This document shows, piece by piece, positions 11,948-22,820 of a stretch of DNA of 64,000 nucleotides. The DNA is taken from the NCBI GenBank assembly GCA_002682825.1, contig NOKP01000038.1, positions 124,001 through 188,000 of the forward strand, written 5' to 3'. This DNA comes from Neonectria sp. B-13. Its lineage: Eukaryota; Ascomycota; Sordariomycetes; Hypocreales; Nectriaceae. Below the pieces are notes generated by a model. The model saw only the letters and a program-made list of their open reading frames with translations, did no database searches and was not told the DNA's origin. Numbering within the stretch: the first letter of the stretch is position 1; every line of letters begins with the position of its first letter. Made by a program: the position numbers and the translations under genes.

Positions 11948-12746
11948 TGTGAAAGAGCTTTTCTTGAGTATCACGGCGTTTGCTGAACGTGGCTTTCTAA
12001 CAAGGCTTGGAGGTGTCGTCAGAGGGGGCTTGGGCCGTTGGATGGTTTGAGAGACGTCTGAATCAGAGTGGATGATGAGAGAGGACTTCTTCTGCGAAGA
12101 CGGTGATTTATATTCATTGATCCCCTAATAGTGATTGCATGGAATATCTCGAGCACTAATATTTTGGCGTGATAACGTTCGGCGTTTGGTTTCCGAGCTT
12201 CGGATGGCTTGACCTCGGACCAAATGCCCTTAAGGAGTTTAGCGTTGATTCTCTTTCCCCGCCTATGATGACACAACTTGAACCAAAATGATCTTACTTA
12301 AGCAAGGAAAAGTGTGACCCTCAACACGTTTACCAGAAGGAATGAGGCGTATCATAATCTATCCCCATGTATCTAGGGGGTTGGGGACTGTTGCGGTCAT
12401 GGACACCAACCAGTGTACACCGAAGTTCGACTGACCAACCAAATAGCAGTCCAACCATCATGCCCTGCTCTATACAGTGATGGTCGAATAAAGTATTTGA
12501 AATGGAACATGGCCAACAACTCAGATTTTGCTGGTTGGCCACAGATCAGTCTTGAACCTCATGAAACGAGACGTACGGAGTGCCATGCTGTGGGAACACA
12601 GCGTCAATATGGCCCGCCACGACTGAGCGTGGGGTTCAAACCCGAGCATTGGACTAAGCTAAGGGGATGATTTTGAGATTTCTATGTGAGAATTCCGACT
12701 CCTCAGCGAATATAGCATCGAGCAAACCACGCGCCTCTGCTCTGAG
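11948..12746. other. Upstream of MoaF-like gene, up to the AT-rich border
   Basis: Contains the MoaF-like promoter. Open frames (12019-12276, 12330-12542, 12413-12670) have no recognisable family. Base composition drops sharply to AT-rich near 12750. Confidence 0.5.
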
Positions 12747-14830
12747 CTGATAAAGTATAAAGCTATTAATTAGCTAATCTCTTCTTATATTTATAGATCT
12801 TATATGTTTCCTAAAGGTCTGTCTATACTAATAGCTAAGAGGGGCACTCTTTTTATCACAGCTAGGTTAGGACCAGGCGGTTATAACTAGTAGAATCACT
12901 CTAATACCCACTTTTTCCTTCCTATCACTATAACTAGATATATACATATTGAACAGGCTCTATTTAACACAATTCAACACTAGTTAACATATGCACATTG
13001 AACAGCCTCTATTTAATATAACTTAACACTGTTTAACTATACTCTTCACTATAGTATATATATATATTTATTTAATATATTAAATAAAAGCTTTAAGCTC
13101 TTTTACTATTAATATACTTAGTTATATAAGCTATCTTTTATATATTACTAAATTATAATTTATATTACTTATTATAATATTTTAATTTATTAAATTATAT
13201 ATTTTATACTTTAGATTTATTTTATATCTTTAAGTTAACTCTAACTATTATAGTTAGTTTATTATAAAAATAAGCTTATTATAACTTTTATTATTTAAAG
13301 AATATAAACTTTAAATTAATTTTCTCTATATATTATAATAGCTTAAAGCTATTTATAAGTTTATTTTATAAGAATATTTTACTTTACTTTCTCTTTTTAA
13401 AAACTATATTTATAAAGTTAACTATACTTTTTAAATATTTAAAGTATAGTTAGTAAAATATAGTATTTATAGTAATTTTAGCCTTAGTTAATATTATCTA
13501 ATAGATTAAGATAATACAGTAGATAATATACAGTAGTTAATATAGTAAGATATTATACTTAGTACTATTAATTCTAATAACTTAAATACAGTAAGCTTTC
13601 CTAATAATATAGTTTATATTAATATTATATCTTAAGCCTATTTTTACAACCTATCTAGGTCCCTCTCTCTAACCTTAATATCCAATTCATAAAAAGCTTA
13701 TCTTAAACTATAGTATATATAAATAACCTAATTATCTTTTATTAAGCTAATAAGTCTAGCTAGCCTTCTTCCCTCCTTCTCAATATATTATAATACAGTA
13801 TAATACAATTATAATACATTCTACTTTTCCTATTACCTACTATATCTTATAACCTAATAGTAAGAAATAGAGCTAAAAAGTATATAAAATAGAATATTAT
13901 TACTCTCTAGATAGAAAGATTAAGCCTACTAAGTATAAACAGTAGCTTTACTAGGCTAAAATCTATAGCCTTAATAGCTTTAAGTCTAATTATATAGTAG
14001 TTAGTACTATCTAAATAGTATATCTAGCTATATTTAGCTACTATTTACTTCTTAATAATAAAGCTATTAAGATTAATAATATTAGCTTTATTATAAAGGA
14101 AAAGATACTGCTTAAAGCTCTTACTAAGCGATTAGAGGCTAGGTTAGACAATAAAGATGATAATGTTATTATTAATGAATTATCCAGAGAGGAATATGCC
14201 CTATGGTTCTAGGAGCTACTGGGGTGTATGAAGCTAGTGTGGATGGCTAGCTAGTCTAGCATTATGAAATCAGGGGGAAAAGGACTAACAAGGGTGGGAT
14301 TATATGCTGGGAATAGGGTTAAGGAAAAACTTAGACTGGATAGAAAAGGTAGATGGGTTCGGGTTAGATGCAAAGGTTAATAAAGAACTTTAAAACTAAT
14401 CAGGCTTAAGACAAAGAAATTAATATATAACATAGTAATTATTATACATTAGGTTTCCTTATAGAGGGGTAAAATATAGTATATAATAATTAAGTTAAAA
14501 TATAATTAAGTTTTAAAAGCTTTATAAAATAAACCCTTAAGCTAACTGTGAAATCCTAGATAGGCTAGTGCTTTAACTGTAAAATTTAAAAAGGTTAATA
14601 TAGTAACTGCTAAATTCTAAGTAGTTACTATTATAACTGTGAAATCCTAAATAGACTAGTACTATAACTATAAAACTTAAAAGGGCAATTTATACAAGCT
14701 TAACAGCCTTACTATTAAGATATATTACAAAGTATAGAATTGTAAAAAGGTGGTTGGAAAATGGGGGTGGGGGGCTTATAGGTTTGAAAAGGCATAAGTT
14801 TATTTAGATAAGCCTCGAGAAGAAATGATA
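12747..14830. repeat. AT-rich TpA-dense block, RIP-like transposon debris
   Basis: About 2 kb dominated by A and T, with very frequent TA steps, few CA/TG steps and no long ORF. This is the pattern RIP leaves on old repeats. A slightly GC-richer island at about 14110-14360 may be the remnant of a coding sequence but is not identifiable. A 30-31-bp tandem repeat sits at 14544-14692. Confidence 0.75.
14544..14692. repeat. 30-31-bp tandem repeat, five degenerate copies
   Basis: Units begin with AACTGT, or one-base variants, at 14544, 14575, 14605, 14635 and 14666. The unit is roughly AACTGTGAAATCCTAgATAG followed by about ten bases. Units alternate in similarity, 1 with 4 and 2 with 5, suggesting a higher-order ~91-bp unit. 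Most differences between units are C/T or G/A. Mirror copy 44580-44728. Confidence 0.7.
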
Positions 14831-15133
14831 AGAAACATAGATAGCTTTAGCCGGAGCTTCGCCGAGCTTGGGAAACTAGAGTGGGGGCTAAATTCCTATG
14901 CTAGACTAGCGGGCTGTGGATGCTTGTTATTGGCTAACTCGTTCTTTGTTTCTATATATAAGTCCGAGCAAGCTAATTATTGGGACTTCCGAGGTTACAC
15001 AATAGGATTCGAGGGGGCGCAGCGATACAGCCAAGTTTCAAGTTGACACTAGCCGCAGCAGGGCAAAAATAACAACGTCTCTGCCGCTCTCATGAGGTAG
15101 CAACTTCTTTATTGTTCACATACACCTTCAATC
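14831..15133. other. Upstream of the DUF6536 gene
   Basis: GC content returns to normal. No gene seen. A TATATATAA-like stretch lies near 14952-14960. Confidence 0.4.
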
Positions 15134-17314
15134 ATGCTGAAGCAATACTTCAAGGGATGGCGGTCTGGGCTTGCCCGGGCCACTGCAGCGGCCGCCGTCG
15201 TTACCATCACCAACGTGGTATTGCTCACTGTCGCTGCTCCGCGGTTGAAGCGTTTCGACCCATGGATGGCCCAGGAGCTGAAGAGCAACCCAAAAACGGC
15301 TCTCTACGATGGAGATTGCGCAACGGCAAAGCAACTCAGTATATGGTTACATCTCGTTATCAATATCCTGGCAACCGTCCTCATGGCTGCTGGCAATTAT
15401 GTGCAGCAAGTCCTCACAGCACCCACGAGGCATGAGATCGACTTGGCCCATAGCCAACGCCAGTGGTTGGATATTGGCGTCTCTTCGATCCGTAACCTGA
15501 GCAAGATATCTCGTAAAAGGGTCATAGCCTGGACCTTGTTGACACTTAGCTCAGTTCCCATTCACTTGCTGTATGATGAGACAGTCTTACAAGCTTCATA
15601 TTCTTGACACTGATGTCTACGTAGCTATAACTCAGTCATCTCTTTCGAAACGAGTGTCAATAGCTACACGGTTTATCTAGCCGAACGACCTTACGGATCC
15701 AGACCATAAGCTTCCGAATGGAGAATCCATAAAAGACTTGGAAAGACTCGAGAACCACGACTGTATTGACCAGTACGGTCAAGCTCTTCTTTCACACCGG
15801 TCTGACGTCGTTCTCGTCATTGATCCTGATACTACAGAAAAAGTGCCCAGTGAGAGTCGCATAGATGGTGGAAACCCGCTGGAAAGGCGGCCTGCTGCGT
15901 ATCACTGGATCTGCACACGCCGCAATGAGTTCACTCCCACGGACCCCTGTGACGTGTCTGCTGTTGCTGAGGATCCGAAGAATTGGACAGTTTCCTATGA
16001 TGCACTCCACGTGCCAGTGAACTATTGCCTCAGCAAACCGACAGAAGAGCATTGCAGACTGATTCTGAGCGTTCCCATCTTCACCGCGGTGGTGATATGC
16101 AACGTTATCAAGCTTGTAGGCTTGGCCATGACGTGGGTACTCCTCGACAAGCGACCACTTCTGACTTTAGGAGGTAAGGCACCTGGCCACAAGTGACCCA
16201 ATCAGTCGAGACTAGAGAACTCAGGCAGACTAATGACTTTTAGATGCTATGGCTTGCTTTCTGGAGCGCCCGGATCCAGCAACTAAGGACCAGCCTCTAC
16301 TATCCAAGGTTAATGGGCAGCCAATACCCTGGGAAGCTGGTCATCGACCGTGGATCCCAAGGAAGCAGCGATGGGCGCAATCCGTTTCGCGAAGAAGATA
16401 CGCAGTCACTATAGGCCTGTACTGAACCCCCCTCCGATGGCAGCACTATGACTTGAGTTTACTAACATAACTCTAGTTGCCTTGTCGCTCTTTTAGTCGC
16501 GTCTATCTTTCTTGGGCAGGGTATTCAGCACCTTTCCGGCACCCAAAGACCTAGTCTTACCGACCTTTAGGAAAGAGGCTTTGGATCAGTGCACGTCGAT
16601 TCTTTGGTTAGCTTTTACAGCGATGGTTCATACAATGCGCCGACTGCAACTGTGGCTCTCGTCTCAAACCTGCCTCAGCTGATCATATCTTTACTTTATA
16701 CAGCTGTCAACGGGATGTGGACAGCCATGCTAGTTGGGTATGAGTGGAATAGCTATGGCATACGACGCAAAGGACTTCGAACCACAACCCCGGTTAGCCT
16801 TCAACGCGATACTTACTGGTTGTCGCTACCGCTGGTAAGTTCTCTCGAATCTATGTTCTAGCTCTTGAGTATTTGGACTGACAGATTATCTGCTTTGTGT
16901 GGGTAGAGATATGGAATTCCGCTTATAGGAGCTTCTACAATACTTCACTGGCTGATCTCTCAGTCAATTTTCTTTGTCAGGCTCCGTGTATATGGGGAGG
17001 GCAAGATCCAAGGTGGAATCACTATATGTGGTTACTCACCCATTGCCATAATATTTTCGATAATCTTTGGCTTCCTAATAATGACATTAACAATCGGGGG
17101 CAGCCTGTGGCGGTTGAAAACGGCAATTCCCCCGGTTGGTTCATGTTCGGCCGTGGTGAGCGCTGCCTGTCACCCACCGAAGGAGGATAGAGACGCGGCA
17201 ACAGAGCTCGTACAATGGGGTGTTGTGGCCAACAGGGATGGAGATGTTGGAGATCATTGTTGCATCACCAGCTGGGTCGTTGAAGCTCCGGAGTCTGGGA
17301 AGATGTATGAATGA
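15134..17314 (+). pseudogene. DUF6536-family multi-pass membrane protein, broken
   Basis: Resembles the fungal DUF6536 family, predicted membrane proteins of unknown function. Exon parts: 15134-15570, 15625-16173, 16244-16418, 16477-16834 and 16907-17314. The intron at 16419-16476 has a perfect TACTAAC branch site. Family-like stretches include YFKGWRSGL, DGDCATAKQLSIWLHLVINI, WLDIGVSSIRNL, FLERPDPATK, SNLPQLIISLLY and VGSCSAVVSAACHPP. Two lesions are visible. First, exon 2 needs a one-base frame change between about 15660 and 15715, unless a 49-nt intron removes conserved residues there. Second, an in-frame TAG at 16568-16570 lies where relatives have Trp (...SLW..GFG). TGG to TAG is what RIP produces. 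The gene is probably dead in both arms. Its 3' end lies 70 bp from the convergent Rex relic. Confidence 0.75.
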
Positions 17315-17384
17315 ATTTGTAATGCAGACATACGCTTGCTCTAGCAACCAAGCATCCACCTCCGAATATAGCAAATGTCCCAAC

Positions 17385-17937
17385 TCATTCTTCACCTTGT
17401 GAAATAAGCAATTCACCATCCACAGCCCGCATTACATTCCAATCGAGCAAATCTCGAGTGGCCCTGGCGTCTTCGAGGCTATCATGCCCCTTTCCCTTGA
17501 CCTGAATGATTCAAAACATTCAGGTCCGAGTTCGTGCCGTGACCGATGACGATCGTCTAAGGTCCTACGAATTTCCAAACTTGCTCTCTGGCTTTCTTTC
17601 GCCCAAAGATGCATATTTTAGCACGCCGAGCAGCATACATCGATTTCGCCGTTATCCCTGAAAATCGTGTTCTGAGATGAAGCATCTTGACGTCGGGCCA
17701 GACAAGTCTGTCAATGAGGATGTCGCCAGAGAAATAGTCGATAACTATCATTCGGATGAGTTCTAATTCTCCTGATTCGGCGACCCCCATTTCGCATTCT
17801 ATTACGACCGCTTCGGGGAACTTTGGCGAATTCTTATAGTTCGGTGTTTCGTAGAACTGATAGAGGTTCGTCAATTTTTTCTGAGCATATTCTCGTGGCT
17901 CATGGCTTTCTTCTCCCTTGCATGGTGGTGCCGTAAC
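17385..17937 (-). pseudogene. Rex-type RNA exonuclease relic (DEDDh family), internally deleted
   Basis: The minus-strand reading APPCKGEESHEP, then TNLYQFYETPN, then VVIECEMGVAESGELELIR, matches fungal DEDDh 3'-5' exonucleases of the Rex4/Rex3 type. It continues FSGIT, then KFVGP, a TAG stop at 17558-17560, then TIVIGHGTNSDLN. A frame change and loss of the usual middle region follow, and the last stretch is GHDSLEDARATRDLL, the exo III motif. The first catalytic Asp of the usual DCE is Glu here (ECE). Stop, frameshift and deletion make this a pseudogene. The 5' end is uncertain; I begin it where family-like residues first appear. Confidence 0.7.
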
Positions 17938-18587
17938 ATGTTCACCACAGCAGACCCAACTCTATTAACCTCCGTCAGAACACTTTGAAGCTGGAGAATC
18001 TGCAGGAATTTGCATATCCTAGTCCCTTCCTCTTATACCTTATTCAGCATCATTAACTCGCCACTGACCCCCAACCTCCAAATAGGACGACAGATCAAAA
18101 CTTTTAGGGAGGCTATATATAGACAAGCCCTAAAACAATTGCTTGGTTGGGCGATTTTTATTGATAGCCTCTTGCGGCTGACTGCAGCTAAGAGATCCGC
18201 AAGCGCTATATATGACTTCTTGTAAGCACCTTGGGGGACCTCCAGCAGGTCTAGAGGAGCTCATAGCTGCTGTGGACGTCTCTAGGGCATATCGATAATG
18301 CAAGCACTGCTGGAAAATACAAAACTGCTAAAAGCTAATCCGGAAAAGAATATTTTGAAATAAGAATTTGAGAACATCTTTAGTATCAGGTTATATAGAC
18401 TCATGTATTTGAATTCAGGCGACTAGCATGGTTGCCTAAATGCAGGGCTCTAGCATTAGTGCCTCAGGCAGGAAAGCAAGGAGTTTTCTTAAGATGGCTT
18501 GATCATATCCTAACTTTATGCTTCTCTCAACCTTTTCTTATCGTGAGACTACAATCTACACGATAGCGCCACCCCCCCCCCCAGTCT
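17938..18587. other. Interval between Rex relic and phosphotransferase relic
   Basis: About 650 bp without a recognisable gene. It ends with a C run (18572-18582) just before the phosphotransferase ATG. This run holds the only difference found between the arms. Confidence 0.5.
18571..18571. other. Single mismatch between the arms (A here, G at 40701)
   Basis: Left reads GCGCC-A-C11; the right arm on its own strand reads 14 G with no T in the equivalent place. Either a true substitution or a homopolymer base-calling error in one copy. Confidence 0.85.
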
Positions 18588-20028
18588 TTGAACCTCGAAG
18601 CTATCGTTCAGCTAGCGTCTGAGCTCCAAAAGAAGCACTGCTCGTGCGATTCGTCACAAGCCCCGTCAAGCAGCAGCTTAAATTGGGTTCTCGTTATTAC
18701 GTTTGATGATGATGCGGAATGGATCTTTTGCGCGCCACGTCGCGACTCCTCTGGGCCAAATTTACCAGACGAGTTGGTGTCGGACCTGATTGCGAGTGGG
18801 GTGACAACAAAGAAGTACATTTCTCAACATAGCAAGATACCCGTACCATGCGTTTACGATCATAGGTATGTTTTCGCCAAGATGGGCCGTTGACAGATAG
18901 GCCTAAAAGAATATCAGCTGCACTGCATCAAACGATGTCGGGTTCCTTATATCTTGATGAGCCAAGCGAAGGGGACCTCTCTTGCTTCCCGTCTGCGGCT
19001 GGATCATTCCCATCCAATGCAGACAGACAATGACCACGAAGTCGTTTTCCAGAAGAGCAAGGAAAGGGTCATGGAATAACTTGGAAAAATATCTTCCTAG
19101 CTGCTGCGCTTACAATTTGATGTGATTAGATCACTTTTCGAAGAAGACGAACGCTTTGTCATAAAGCATTCGCTGATACCGCCATGTTATTTTCAAGATC
19201 GATTTTCCCTTCCGCATATTGAACGTGGACCCTTTCGCGGAGAAGACGATTTTACGGCTCTTTAACTCCATGCGTTCATGTCACATATTCGAGAACTCAA
19301 TATGCAAACTCACCATTTCAGAGCTCTAGTACCAGTTGAGCGGGACTACGAGAACACCGCCGTATATCGCCGAGCAACAGAGCTGTGGAATGACTTTGTG
19401 ATCCTTGGCTCTAAGATAGACAGCAGTGAAAACCGGTTGGATTACTTCGCAGCCGGCAAAGCCCTTAAAGACATCATACCAAGCTTGACCACAATCAGTC
19501 ATCCTGAGGTCACTAGTCACTTGAGAACCGGCTACGCGATCAACCATCCCAATCTAAGTATGAACAACATTTTCGTCGACGAGGACTATAACATCACCTG
19601 CAATATCGATTGGGCTTTTTCGTCCACAGTCCCCATTCCCCAGCTACTCGCGACTCCTAGTATGCCCCATCCAAGAGATGAACCATCGCCTTCCGCAACA
19701 ACCTCATTCAGGACCGGTTTCAGTAATCATATTAGGACCGCAGACAGCGCTTTAGTCCCTTGCAGAGAAGATATGGCATTTCATGCGATAGATCAACATA
19801 GATTCATTAGATGATCTCTGCCATTTTTCTGCTTTGTATGACTTGATCAGCAATGCAAGCGTTGATTCCCCTTTGAAATATGTTCGAAGTCTGCAACAGA
19901 AATCGGATATGTTGGACATGAAATTGGAGTTGAGCTCGGATGATTTATCCCCAGAAGAGATTAAGGATGAGGAACGCAAATACTTCACAGCTGTGACTGA
20001 TGGAGAGAGAAGATATAAAATCGCATAA
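18588..20028 (+). pseudogene. Aminoglycoside-phosphotransferase-fold (APH) kinase-like gene, multiply broken
   Basis: The reading resembles fungal APH/choline-kinase-type phosphotransferase-domain proteins. The first exon (18588 to about 18865) ends in IPVPCVYDH before a GTATGT donor. The next stretch reads VPYILMSQAKGT after a one-base frame change near 18940. It then runs in one frame through stops at 19077 (TAA), 19098 (TAG) and 19263 (TAA) to 19814. That part includes HPNLSMNNIFVDEDYNITCN and IDW, the catalytic and metal-binding loops, with the usual catalytic-loop Asp apparently Asn. A further frame change near 19790 leads to SLDDLCHFSALYDL and ends at 20028. Stops 1 and 2 fit CAA/CAG to TAA/TAG, the RIP change on the coding strand. 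Clearly non-functional. Confidence 0.8.
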
Positions 20029-20691
20029 GAACTCACTGACTGAATGCAGCACAATGAGAAGTTTATTTTAGAAGCTTCTATCTAGTCATCCTTGGATTGG
20101 AGAGACGGAACTGAACGAGGCGGGAACGTCAGTTCTCTTCCGACTCTTCAAACTGCTACTCTTGCTGCTTCCGCTAGTACTATACTGTAACATGACTATC
20201 TCTTTACTCTTAATCAAGTATTCAAGGCAGAAACGGGCCCTATTCCCTCTGGACTCACCTGGTGCCCTAACCTCCATATTTTGATATTGAACCATAACCC
20301 TGGTTCGGAGATTTTTGGGCAATCAGCAGCCCGGCCCAGCAGCAACCGATATTGTAGGAACGCATGGGCCACTTTTTCTAATTTATATGGGGGATTCTGG
20401 CAGAAACGACGGAGAATAATACCTAGGCAAAGGCAAGAACCGGCTGCAGCCGCTGACCCGTCATCTTGTGCTGCTTCCGGAAGTGCGATTCGACAGCTGT
20501 GACGCCAGGGGACAACTAGGTTTAAGGCGTTAGGGACGAAATGGTCCCACGAATAATAGGAGGATAGGAGGCTAAAAATCAAGACAAATTACAGCATCTA
20601 GTCTACAATCGAGAAGATACATCGCCATCATATTATATTAGTTCTCTAATGCTCAATTGCATCCAGATTCCTCCCAAGCTGCCTTGTCAAG
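20029..20691. other. Interval between phosphotransferase relic and SDR 3' end
   Basis: About 660 bp; open frames on both strands (20086-20322, 20214-20582, 20281-20502) carry no family signature. I see nothing else in it. Confidence 0.5.
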
Positions 20692-21690
20692 CTACTCGAC
20701 ATTCTGAAGTCCCATCAGTTCGACAGACCTTTCCCAAAGTTTGACGGCCTTGTCCTCATTGTACACCCACGGTGCATAGCCAGATCCCATCTCCCCCGTT
20801 TCGGGATCCCAGGGCCCAGCAATCTGGCAGTCTTCGAGGTACTTCCCTCCCCTTCCTTCCAGCGCCTTGGAAATGGCAGCCCAGACAGTGGTCGCAGCAC
20901 CCTGTTCAGTACTCTTCCATTGCGGTCCCATTGTCTCATCACTTAACCATTGATCCACCATCCCTTGCGAAATGTGCTTTTGCAGCCCAGTTGAAATTCC
21001 TCCGGGATGCACGCTGAAGGCGTGAAGGTTCCTAGATCCATATCGCCGCTCAATCTCATTTGATGTCCAGATCATAGCAGTTTTGCTCTGGCCATAAGCC
21101 TTCCATGGGTCATAAATCCCTTTCAGGTTGATGTTGTCGAATTCAACTTCGCTAAAGCGATGTGCACTGGAAGAGACCATGACAACGCGAGAGGCGAAAT
21201 TGGGCTCAGAGGCTCGCAGTAGCGCAGGTTTCAGCAGTTGGAACAGTAGGAATGGTGCCAAGTGGTTGGTTCCAAACTGAGTCTCGAAGCCGTCCTCCGT
21301 TTGGCCCTCTGGTGTTGCCATGACGGCAGCGTTGTTGATATGAATGTTCAATTTCTCTGACTTGGACAGGAACTCTTTAACGAAAGCCCGAACGCCTGCC
21401 AAAGAGTTCAGATCGAGTTTTAAGAGGTGGACATTCTTCATTTCAAGCAAGTCTCCCAATGCAGCTTTCGCTTTCTCTTCATTGCGAGCGGTAACGTATA
21501 GTCTCGCACCCGTCTTCGAGAGAGCACGAGCCGTTTCAATGCCAATGCCAGAGGAGCAGCCAGTAATCAAGATAACTTTTCCAGTAAGCTTCTGTTCAAG
21601 TCCTTCGTCTTGAACGATCTGCAGCGCAGTGGGACGGGCGTCACCGGGGCCGGAAGGGTGGGCGTGAACGGCGGCATAGGTTGTAGCCAT
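20692..21690 (-). CDS. Short-chain dehydrogenase/reductase (SDR)
   Basis: Intronless 332-aa NAD(P)-dependent oxidoreductase of the retinol-dehydrogenase/WWOX-like SDR group. The Rossmann cofactor motif TGCSSGIG is at residues 43-50, NNAAVM at 119-124, the Ser of the catalytic triad in VSSSAH at ~173-175, and YGQSK (Tyr199, Lys203) is the active-site pair. TNHLAPFLL follows the usual pattern for strand 5. There is no stop or frameshift, and the length is normal for the group. A TATA box (CTATATATAG, 21787-21796) lies ~100 bp before the ATG and a CGG-rich tandem array ~350 bp before it. It is codirectional with TF3, separated by ~1.1 kb that contains an SDR relic. Substrate unknown. Confidence 0.92.
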   Translation of the reverse strand: MATTYAAVHAHPSGPGDARPTALQIVQDEGLEQKLTGKVILITGCSSGIGIETARALSKTGARLYVTARNEEKAKAALGDLLEMKNVHLLKLDLNSLAGVRAFVKEFLSKSEKLNIHINNAAVMATPEGQTEDGFETQFGTNHLAPFLLFQLLKPALLRASEPNFASRVVMVSSSAHRFSEVEFDNINLKGIYDPWKAYGQSKTAMIWTSNEIERRYGSRNLHAFSVHPGGISTGLQKHISQGMVDQWLSDETMGPQWKSTEQGAATTVWAAISKALEGRGGKYLEDCQIAGPWDPETGEMGSGYAPWVYNEDKAVKLWERSVELMGLQNVE

Positions 21691-22437
21691 TTTGATAGAA
21701 GATGGTTGTGCGTAGAGAATTCAGAAAAGAACAGTAGAGAATAGGAGGCGGGTTGAGTTATCCATGTTGTATGGTAAACAACGGCGCTATATATAGAGGG
21801 ACAATGAAGACTGCAGTTTCGGACTTAAGGACGGGCACCGGTAACTCCTCATCGTCCTGCATCACCGTGATGTAATCAAGCAGGCTGTGATGTCGTAACA
21901 TAACCCAGAAAATGACGAAGATTGCAATGGCAGGTAACCTTCACCTCTCCGTGCGTCAAATCCACCGATTTGCACTACCCCGAAAGTGGCAAGCTTTGGT
22001 GCCGTCTAAGGTCCGACACAAGCGGGCGGGGGCGGCGCATGCGGACACGGGCGGACGCGGGCGGACGCGAGCGGACGCAAGCGGACGCGGAGCGGATCGT
22101 CACTTCGACTCGCTCCGCCACAATTCACAAACTATGTGGTGACGGCGCTAAGATCAACAGTCTCTTTTGGGAAATTACGAGTATGGATGATTCGAGGGCG
22201 GAACCATGGTACGAATGAGTGCCGATACACACTAGAATCAAATACATATATAGATCCTCTCGCTCAAATTGATGTATTTAGGACCTCTCTTAGTCCCCCC
22301 AATTAGCTAGAAATCAAGAGCTTTTGTCCCACATCCTGACCCTCAGACTGTAATAGCCATGCCGGTGAATCAATTTTCCTCTCAATTGCTGCGTGCTAAA
22401 TTTCCCACCTCAACCTCCATTTTTCAATTACCAGAAC
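21691..22437 (-). promoter_or_regulatory. SDR upstream region
   Basis: Contains the SDR TATA box (21787-21796) and the GCGGACGCGG tandem array (22041-22096), listed separately. No other gene seen. Confidence 0.6.
22022..22098. repeat. 10-bp GCGGACGCGG tandem array upstream of SDR
   Basis: In-phase decamers begin at 22041, 22051, 22061, 22071 and 22081 (GCGGACACGG, GCGGACGCGG and close variants). A truncated unit follows at 22092, and GCGGGCGGGGGCGGCG precedes them. Repeated CGG triplets are the half-sites of Zn2Cys6 regulators. GGGCGGAC is shared with the array upstream of TF3 (24765-24821). Confidence 0.8.
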
Positions 22438-22733
22438 ATGACCTTCACGCCTGCCGCCCTTCCCTCCCTTCGCGGCAAAGTCTAGCCCGTGACCGGGGGA
22501 AACGCTGGGATTGGGTACCAGACGAGGACACCAAGACGGCCGAAGAAGGCTCTTTTAACACATTATTCGCGATTGTGGCGACCGGGTTCAATCAAAACGA
22601 GAGTGGCCAGTATTTTGAGGCTGTAGCGAAGAAGGGGAATGCAAGCAGTCATGCGAATGATGATGAGCTCGCGGGCCGATTGTGGTAATGTACCACCGCC
22701 GAGATGAAGAAACGGGAGTGGATCACGGATTGA
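22438..22733 (+). pseudogene. Deleted SDR relic (N- and C-terminal ends only)
   Basis: Starts MTFTPAALPSLRGKV, then a TAG stop, then VTGGNAGIGY, the N-terminal cofactor motif of a second SDR. After only ~60 bp, in another frame, comes FNTLFAIVATGFNQNESGQY, then VAKKG, then DDELAGRLW and a TAA. This resembles the C-terminus of fungal WWOX-like SDRs. About 200 central codons are missing. It lies between the intact SDR and TF3, in the opposite direction. Confidence 0.65.
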
Positions 22734-22820
22734 ACCGAGAAAGTACACAAAGCTATATTGAGGCTTTCTAGGTTCAGTGAGAGGAGCAGTCTAGAAAAGT
22801 TAATAAGAGCCTTTACTAGC

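Noticed and set aside
12615..12650. GGTTCAAACCC resembling a tRNA T-loop
   Set aside because: The T-stem does not pair correctly and no D-arm, anticodon arm or acceptor stem is found around it on either strand.
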